This document shows positions 34,383 through 39,176 of a DNA stretch of 39,176 nt, piece by piece. How positions within the stretch are numbered: position 1 is the stretch's first letter; every line of letters begins with the position of its first letter. Position numbers and translations under genes: made by a program. The notes beneath the pieces are model-generated. The model searched no databases, had not been told where the DNA came from, and saw only the letters and a program-made list of their open reading frames with translations. The DNA is taken from contig JACDOA010000011.1 of assembly GCA_017656335.1 (NCBI GenBank), positions 1 through 39,176 of the forward strand. Direction: 5' to 3'. Origin of the DNA: Thermosipho sp. (in: thermotogales) (GTDB lineage: Bacteria; Thermotogota; Thermotogae; Thermotogales; Fervidobacteriaceae).

Positions 34383-36119
34383 ATGAAGAAACTCTCAGTA
34401 CTTTTGATTGTTTTAGTAGTAGCATTTAGCTTTGCTGCTCTTCCATACATCGGGGCAGATGCAAACGGTAAACCAGGTGGTCAGTTTGTTTTGGGGACTT
34501 TAAGTGGTCCAAAAACTTTAAATGATGTAGTGGCAAAAGAAACAAGTTCAACTGATGTTATTGATATGTTTATGGCTTATGGAGGAACACTTATTGAAAG
34601 ACATGGCGTTGATATGAAATTTTATCCAGCTATAGCTGAAAGTTGGGATGGCCCAAGACTAACTTCCGATGGCGGAATGGAAATTATCTGGCATATTAGA
34701 GAAGGTGTTAAATTTAGTGATGGACATCCATTAACAGCAGATGATGTTGTGTTTACTTTGAATGATATTTATACTAATCCTGATATTCCTAGTTCAATGC
34801 AAGATGTTTTAATGAGTACAAATGGTTATTTACCAAAAGCAGAAAAAATTGATGATTATACTGTAAGAATGTATTATCCAGAACCTTTCAGACTTGCATT
34901 CAGATATCTTGGTGGAATGTACATTTATCCAAAACACATAGCAGAAGAATATGTAAAAAACGGTAATTTTGAAGAATTCTGGACAGTGGATGCAATAAAT
35001 GATGGTAAAATTGTAGGACTTGGTCCATACATTCCAGTAGAATATGTACCTGATCAATATGTAAGATTTGAAAAGAACCCATATTACTGGAAGAAAGATG
35101 CTAATGGGCAACAACTACCATACTTTGATGAAGTTGTTTTTAAGATTATTTCCAATCAGGATGCAATGAGACTTGCATTTGAAAATGGAGAAATTGACGT
35201 TTATGCACCAAGGGGAACAGAATTTGCAGAATTAAAGGAAAAAGAAAAAGATCTTAATATAGTAGTTACCACAGCAGGTCCTGCATATGGAACAACATGG
35301 ATTTCTTTCAATTGGAACACACCAGATCCAGTTAAGAGAAAATGGTTCAGAAATGAACACTTTAGAAAAGCTGTTGCACATTCAATCGATAAAGAATCAA
35401 TTATAGACACACTATACAATGGACTTGGAATACCACAATGGTCGCCTGTTTCAATGAGTTCACCATATTTCAATGAAGAAGTAGTAGTAAAATATGAATT
35501 TGATCTTGATCTTGCAAGGGCAGAATTGGAACTAGGTGGATTTACATGGGATGAAAATGGCCAACTCTTAGATGAAGATGGAAATCCAGTTAAATTTTTA
35601 TTAACAACTAATGCAGGAAATAGAGTTAGAGAAGGTGTAGCAAATATTATAGCTGATGCTTTGAAACAACTAGGTATGGACGTAACATTTACACCAATTG
35701 ATTTCAATACACTTGTTCAAAAACTTTTAAATACAGGTGATTGGGAAGCAATAATATTAGGTTTAACCGGTTCAGATGAACCACAAGGTGGTGCAAATGT
35801 ATGGAGAACAGATGGCTCGCTTCATTTCTGGAACTATTCACCTGAAGTTGCTGATTTTGTAGATCCTAACGATTATTACTTACCAGATTGGGAAAAAGAA
35901 ATTGATAAAATTTTCAGGGAAAATGTTAGAATCCTTGATGAAAATGTAGTATACGACTATTTCTCAAGATTCCAGCAATTGGCATCAGAATACATACCAA
36001 TGATTTACACAGTTAATTCCTTAAGAATGTATGCATACAAAGCAACAATGAAAAATGTTAAGATAGGACCACTTGGTGGAACAGCATGGAATATTTATGA
36101 AGAGTGGAAAGAAGAGTAA
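34383..36119 (+). CDS. Oligopeptide ABC transporter substrate-binding protein
   Basis: This family-5 extracellular solute-binding protein has 578 residues. An N-terminal signal peptide (KKLSVLLIVLVVAFSFAA) without a lipobox cysteine suggests a freely secreted periplasmic protein. The body contains IREGVKFSDGHPLTADDVVF and FRKAVAHSIDKESI, diagnostic of OppA/DppA-like proteins. In Thermotogota several such proteins bind oligosaccharides instead of peptides, so the ligand is open. Codons are more A-ended than in the permeases, as expected for a highly expressed binding protein. A hairpin terminator follows. Confidence 0.92.
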   Translation: MKKLSVLLIVLVVAFSFAALPYIGADANGKPGGQFVLGTLSGPKTLNDVVAKETSSTDVIDMFMAYGGTLIERHGVDMKFYPAIAESWDGPRLTSDGGMEIIWHIREGVKFSDGHPLTADDVVFTLNDIYTNPDIPSSMQDVLMSTNGYLPKAEKIDDYTVRMYYPEPFRLAFRYLGGMYIYPKHIAEEYVKNGNFEEFWTVDAINDGKIVGLGPYIPVEYVPDQYVRFEKNPYYWKKDANGQQLPYFDEVVFKIISNQDAMRLAFENGEIDVYAPRGTEFAELKEKEKDLNIVVTTAGPAYGTTWISFNWNTPDPVKRKWFRNEHFRKAVAHSIDKESIIDTLYNGLGIPQWSPVSMSSPYFNEEVVVKYEFDLDLARAELELGGFTWDENGQLLDEDGNPVKFLLTTNAGNRVREGVANIIADALKQLGMDVTFTPIDFNTLVQKLLNTGDWEAIILGLTGSDEPQGGANVWRTDGSLHFWNYSPEVADFVDPNDYYLPDWEKEIDKIFRENVRILDENVVYDYFSRFQQLASEYIPMIYTVNSLRMYAYKATMKNVKIGPLGGTAWNIYEEWKEE

Positions 36120-36134
36120 TATTGGTTAGTTTCT

Positions 36135-36162
36135 AAGCGGGCGTAATCCCGCCCGCTTTTTT
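36135..36162 (+). terminator. Intra-operon hairpin terminator/attenuator
   Basis: AAGCGGGCG pairs with CGCCCGCTT (9 bp, loop TAATCC), followed by TTTTTT. It lies between the binding-protein stop and the first permease. It probably terminates most transcripts or protects the upstream mRNA, so that the binding protein is made in excess over the membrane proteins. Confidence 0.88.
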
Positions 36163-36188
36163 CAAATTTATGAAGTGAGGTGAATGAA

Positions 36189-37154
36189 TTGCTAAGATAT
36201 ATAGCACGGAGATTGATAATATTGGTTCCTGAGCTCTTCATAATAACACTGCTAGTATTTTTAATAATGCAAGCAGCTCCTGGTGATTTTTTAGATCAAT
36301 ACAGACTAGACCCAAGTGTTTCTAAAGACTTTTTGCAAGCTTTAGAAAAACAGTACGGGTTGGATCAACCTATAATGGTCCAATATATCAAATGGTTGAA
36401 AGGACTTGTGACAGGCGATTTAGGTTATTCGTTTTATTATAGAAGGCCAGTAAGTGATTTAATTGGTGAAAGAGTTTTAAATACATTAATACTTTCTTTA
36501 TATTCGTTTGTAATCTCGTGGATTGTTGGAATTATTTTAGGTGTGATTTCTGCCTTAAAAAAATATTCCTTCTGGGATAAATTTTTGACTGTTATTGCCT
36601 TTACAGGAATCGCTATTCCTGGATTTTTCTTAGCACTATTATTATTGTATTTTGCAGCGAAAACTGGAACATTCCCAGTTGCTGGAATGTACAGTGTTAA
36701 TCATGGGAAAATGAATGTTTGGGAAGGTTTTAAAGATATTTTTTGGCATTTACAATTGCCTGCTTTTACTTTAACCTTTGGTGGATTTGCTGGTTTAATG
36801 AGATATATGAGAGGAAGTTTGCTTGACGTGCTTAATGAAGATTATGTTGAATTTGCTAGAGCAAAAGGTATGCCAGAAAGAGTTGTTATTTTCAAACATG
36901 CGATGAGAAATGCAATTAATCCTCTTATTACAATGTTTGGTTTTAGTTTATCTTCGTTATTGGGTGGTGCTGTAATTACTGAAACAATTTTTTCATGGCC
37001 AGGTTTAGGAAGACTAGTTTATCAAGCGCTAGTACAACAGGATATTTATGTTGTTATGGCCAGTACTGTCATTAGTGTTATTATGTTAATTGCAGGAAAT
37101 TTAGTAGGTGATATTCTCTTAGCTGCAGTAGATCCAAGAATTAGGTTGGAATAG
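36189..37154 (+). CDS. oppB: Oligopeptide ABC transporter permease (OppB/DppB type)
   Basis: This six-helix permease starts LRYIARRLIILVPELFIITL. The EAA loop with EFARAKGMPERVVIFKHAMR contacts the ATPases, and VITETIFSWPGLGRLVYQA follows. AGGTGA at 36178-36183 overlaps a GTG at 36180, so the TTG at 36189 (321 residues, MLRYIARR) is the likely start. No separate promoter is evident between the upstream hairpin and this gene, so expression depends on readthrough. Confidence 0.93.
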   Translation: MLRYIARRLIILVPELFIITLLVFLIMQAAPGDFLDQYRLDPSVSKDFLQALEKQYGLDQPIMVQYIKWLKGLVTGDLGYSFYYRRPVSDLIGERVLNTLILSLYSFVISWIVGIILGVISALKKYSFWDKFLTVIAFTGIAIPGFFLALLLLYFAAKTGTFPVAGMYSVNHGKMNVWEGFKDIFWHLQLPAFTLTFGGFAGLMRYMRGSLLDVLNEDYVEFARAKGMPERVVIFKHAMRNAINPLITMFGFSLSSLLGGAVITETIFSWPGLGRLVYQALVQQDIYVVMASTVISVIMLIAGNLVGDILLAAVDPRIRLE

Positions 37155-37167
37155 GAGGTAGTAGTGG

Positions 37168-38802
37168 ATGGCTAAAAAGAAAAATGAATTAAAGAAAAAA
37201 AATAATGTTAATAATGAAAATATAGATTTTGAAGAAGTGTATTTAACACGCGGACAATTAATGTGGCGTGCATTTAAGAAAAATAAGCTTGCTATGTTAG
37301 GATTCTGGGTGTTAATCATTATGTATATTATTATGTTTGCCGCTGATTTTTTGGCACCTTACAATCCTTTTGAACAAAGTTTGAAACATTCGTATGCTCC
37401 TCCTACTGATGTTAGTAGTGTATATAAAGTGGGAGATTTTGAACAAAAAGTTGGTTTGCATGTTTTACCTTATTCAAGTTATGTAGATAAACTTGATTAT
37501 ACAAGAAAAACAAGGCAATTGTTATTTCCAAGTCGTTTAACTTTAGAGTATAAAGGTGATTTAATAACTTTGGTTTTAAATGATGCAAAATATCTTCCAA
37601 GACAGGATTTTCCAGGTGAAGTTATTAAGACTGATAAAATTCAGTTCAGTTTAAAAAAAGAAGAATATGCAATGATAGAAGGAGAATGGGTTAAAGTTTC
37701 TTCAACTAGTGAGAAAACAGATTATTTAGTTTTTGGGGTCAATGATTCAATACTTACAGAGGGTGAAGCTTTTATAGAAAATGATACTAGAACTGCCAAA
37801 AATGTTATTTTTGGAAAATATTCTTTTAAGTTAGGTGTTAATTCTGAAGATGAAATTGAAAAGGTTGGTTTAAAATATTACATCAATTATATTAAATATA
37901 TTGATGAAAACGGAAAAACTAAAATATTAATGGGTAAAGATTTAAGGGTTGTTAACTACGATTATAAATATTATCCTATAAAGTGGCTTGTCAAATCCTG
38001 GGGTCCAAAACATAAAGATTATGGTAGGGTTGGTTATGTTTTTTGGATAATTCCTTTACATTATCATTTATTTGGAGTAGATAACTACGATAACAATCCT
38101 TTTGTAAGATTGTATATTTTTGGATCTGATGAATTTGGTAGAGATGTTTGGAGTAGGATTATATTTGCTTCAAGGATTTCGTTGTCCATAGGATTTATCG
38201 GTCTTGCTATAACTTTAACTTTATCTCTTTTCTTCGGAGGGATTGCTGGATATTACGGTGGAATAGCTGATGAGTTGTTAATGAGATTTACCGAAATTAT
38301 TATGTCGATTCCAGGTTTTTATTTATTGATTTTGCTTAGATCTTTATTACCGCTTGATATTCCATCATCACAAGTTTATATTTTGTTAGTTTTTATTTTG
38401 TCATTCATAGGTTGGGCTGGAAGAGCAAGGATTATTAGAGGAATGGTTCTTTCAATTAAAAGAAATGAATTTGTTGAAGCGGCCGTTGCTTTGGGTTATC
38501 CAGATAGAAAAATTCTTTGGAGACATGTTATTCCTAATACAATGACATATATGATTGTTACATCTACATTAGCAATTCCAGGCTATATTTTGGGTGAAGC
38601 TGGTTTGTCTTTCTTAGGCTTAGGAATTAGGGAACCATCTGCATCTTGGGGATTAATGATGGCACGTGCACAAGATATATATGTTCTCCAAAGTGCACCA
38701 TGGCTTCTTATACCTGGTATCTTTATATTTGTAACAGTTCTAGCTTTTAACTTTGTTGGTGATGGTTTAAGAGATGCATTTGATCCAAGGGCTTTAGGAT
38801 AA
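37168..38802 (+). CDS. oppC: Oligopeptide ABC transporter permease (OppC/DppC type) with large extra domain
   Basis: The C-terminal part is a normal OppC: FGSDEFGRDVWSRIIFASRISL at 318-339, the EAA loop EFVEAAVALGYPDRKILWRHV and LGEAGLSFLGLGIREP. The first membrane helix (about 43-63, GFWVLIIMYIIMFAADFLAP) is also typical. Between them, where ordinary OppC has a short loop, lie about 230 extra residues (about 75-305), beta-rich by appearance, which would face outside the membrane. The total of 544 residues compares with about 300 for the family. AGGAGG lies eight bases before the ATG. Confidence 0.9.
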   Translation: MAKKKNELKKKNNVNNENIDFEEVYLTRGQLMWRAFKKNKLAMLGFWVLIIMYIIMFAADFLAPYNPFEQSLKHSYAPPTDVSSVYKVGDFEQKVGLHVLPYSSYVDKLDYTRKTRQLLFPSRLTLEYKGDLITLVLNDAKYLPRQDFPGEVIKTDKIQFSLKKEEYAMIEGEWVKVSSTSEKTDYLVFGVNDSILTEGEAFIENDTRTAKNVIFGKYSFKLGVNSEDEIEKVGLKYYINYIKYIDENGKTKILMGKDLRVVNYDYKYYPIKWLVKSWGPKHKDYGRVGYVFWIIPLHYHLFGVDNYDNNPFVRLYIFGSDEFGRDVWSRIIFASRISLSIGFIGLAITLTLSLFFGGIAGYYGGIADELLMRFTEIIMSIPGFYLLILLRSLLPLDIPSSQVYILLVFILSFIGWAGRARIIRGMVLSIKRNEFVEAAVALGYPDRKILWRHVIPNTMTYMIVTSTLAIPGYILGEAGLSFLGLGIREPSASWGLMMARAQDIYVLQSAPWLLIPGIFIFVTVLAFNFVGDGLRDAFDPRALG

Positions 38803-38842
38803 GGATATACAATTTACAATGAATATTTAAATAGTTTTAAGT

Positions 38843-38892
38843 AGGTTCCAGAGTATTTGATGGTTATTTAACCACACTCTGGAACCTTTTTT
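38843..38892 (+). terminator. Terminator of the transporter operon
   Basis: AGGTTCCAGAGT pairs perfectly with ACTCTGGAACCT (12 bp). The 21-base loop can itself fold (TGGTTA...TAACCA). A T-rich tail (TTTTTTATTTTTTA) follows. It lies 40 bases after the oppC stop. Confidence 0.92.
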
Positions 38893-38985
38893 ATTTTTTA
38901 TAATCTATCAATCTTATTTTCCATGATTTAATGTTATATTTTATCATTGGATTTCGATATTTTATAATGATTCATGTTCCATTAT

Positions 38986-39176
38986 TTATTGGCAAAATTG
39001 ATTATCAATATCTTTTTTAATTCTAATAAGGTTTTGGAGAAATACTAGCTACCTTTTAAATTCTGCAGCCTCCTGAACATGATTTTCTGAAACGTCTCCA
39101 TTATCTGAAAAGTTTATCCATAAAAAATATACTCATATCATTTGTAGATAATTTTGAGGCAGAATAATCAGATTCA
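38986..39176 (-). pseudogene. Possible decayed gene end, running off the window
   Basis: The 374 bases after oppC hold no intact gene. On the - strand, a frame reading ESDYSASKLSTNDMSIFF then MDKLF enters from the window edge and stops. A second frame, shifted by one base, continues SDNGDVSENHVQEAAEFKR, then a TAG, then LVFLQNLIRIKKDIDNQFC before TAA. The composition is protein-like, so this may be the degraded C-terminus of a neighbouring gene with one frameshift and one nonsense change. No family is recognised and chance is a real alternative. Between 38893 and 38985 nothing is seen but AT-rich spacer. Confidence 0.25.

Noticed and set aside
35201-35707. 168-codon open frame on the - strand
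   Set aside because: It is antisense to the substrate-binding protein, is serine-rich and has no recognisable domain.
36120-36188. Operon boundary between binding protein and permeases
   Set aside because: The hairpin is a real terminator candidate, but no promoter is seen after it and the five genes form one complete transporter, so it was kept as an intra-operon element.
1-39176. CRISPR arrays, insertion sequences, tRNA or rRNA genes
   Set aside because: No regularly spaced direct repeats, transposase motifs, terminal inverted repeats or tRNA-like folds were noticed; the only GC-rich RNA island is the SRP RNA.

Overview
The window looks like chromosomal DNA from an AT-rich, anaerobic, fermentative member of the Thermotogota, most likely the Petrotogales (Marinitoga/Petrotoga-like). 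This placement is inferred. It rests on a complete-looking adenosylcobalamin lysine fermentation operon, [FeFe]-hydrogenase maturation (HydF), a full-length Alu-domain SRP RNA, the rapZ-yvcK-whiA block, a MoaD/MoeB pair without molybdenum enzymes, and an oligopeptide ABC transporter. No mobile element, CRISPR array, tRNA or rRNA was recognised.

Layout. (1) 1-9450, + strand: lysine fermentation operon kdd-kamA-maoC-kamB-kamC-kamD-kamE, followed by a PhaB/FabG-type reductase and a thiolase, ending in a strong hairpin terminator. The operon starts before the window. Kce and Kal, needed between Kdd and the CoA steps, are not in the window. The maoC + reductase + thiolase set suggests that crotonyl-CoA can be hydrated, oxidised and cleaved to acetyl-CoA. 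(2) 9526-13147, - strand: aspA-like lyase with hydF, and moeB-like with moaD. (3) 13301-28398, + strand: about 15 kb of tightly packed or overlapping genes running from one extended -10 promoter to one terminator. They are a HEAT-repeat protein, a prenyl diphosphate synthase, a YdjM-like membrane protein, uridine kinase, an HD hydrolase, coaX, a radical SAM protein, an M50-like protein without its zinc histidines, two small proteins (coiled coil and ZapA-like), murI, rapZ, yvcK, whiA, nrdR, greA, lysS and a SurA/PpiD-like foldase. (4) 28448-31405, + strand: an S4-domain (RqcP-like) protein, a GAF-domain protein and an ABC half-exporter. (5) 31407-31679, - strand: large SRP RNA with its own consensus promoter, convergent with the exporter and divergent from the next operon. 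(6) 31723-38892, + strand: a small membrane-anchored hypothetical protein and a five-gene oligopeptide transporter (oppD, oppF, binding protein, intra-operon hairpin, oppB, oppC with a large extra domain). (7) 38893-39176: no intact gene, perhaps the decayed end of a - strand gene.

How the genes fit together. The organism probably imports peptides (region 6) and ferments amino acids such as lysine (region 1) to acetyl-CoA. Electrons would be discharged partly as H2 through an [FeFe]-hydrogenase that needs HydF (region 2). Region 3 joins wall precursor supply (prenyl diphosphate, MurI), nucleotide metabolism (Udk, NrdR, HD hydrolase), CoA synthesis (CoaX), envelope protein folding and cell-division-type small proteins.

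The most unusual signals are the oxidative tail on the lysine operon and its codon-usage shift, the aspA-hydF pairing, the M50 homologue with RExxK in place of HExxH next to a coiled-coil/ZapA-like pair, the OppC insertion, the hairpin between the binding protein and the permeases, and the convergent SRP RNA. Many start codons were moved to TTG, GTG or internal ATG codons because the Shine-Dalgarno sequence overlaps or abuts the first possible start.
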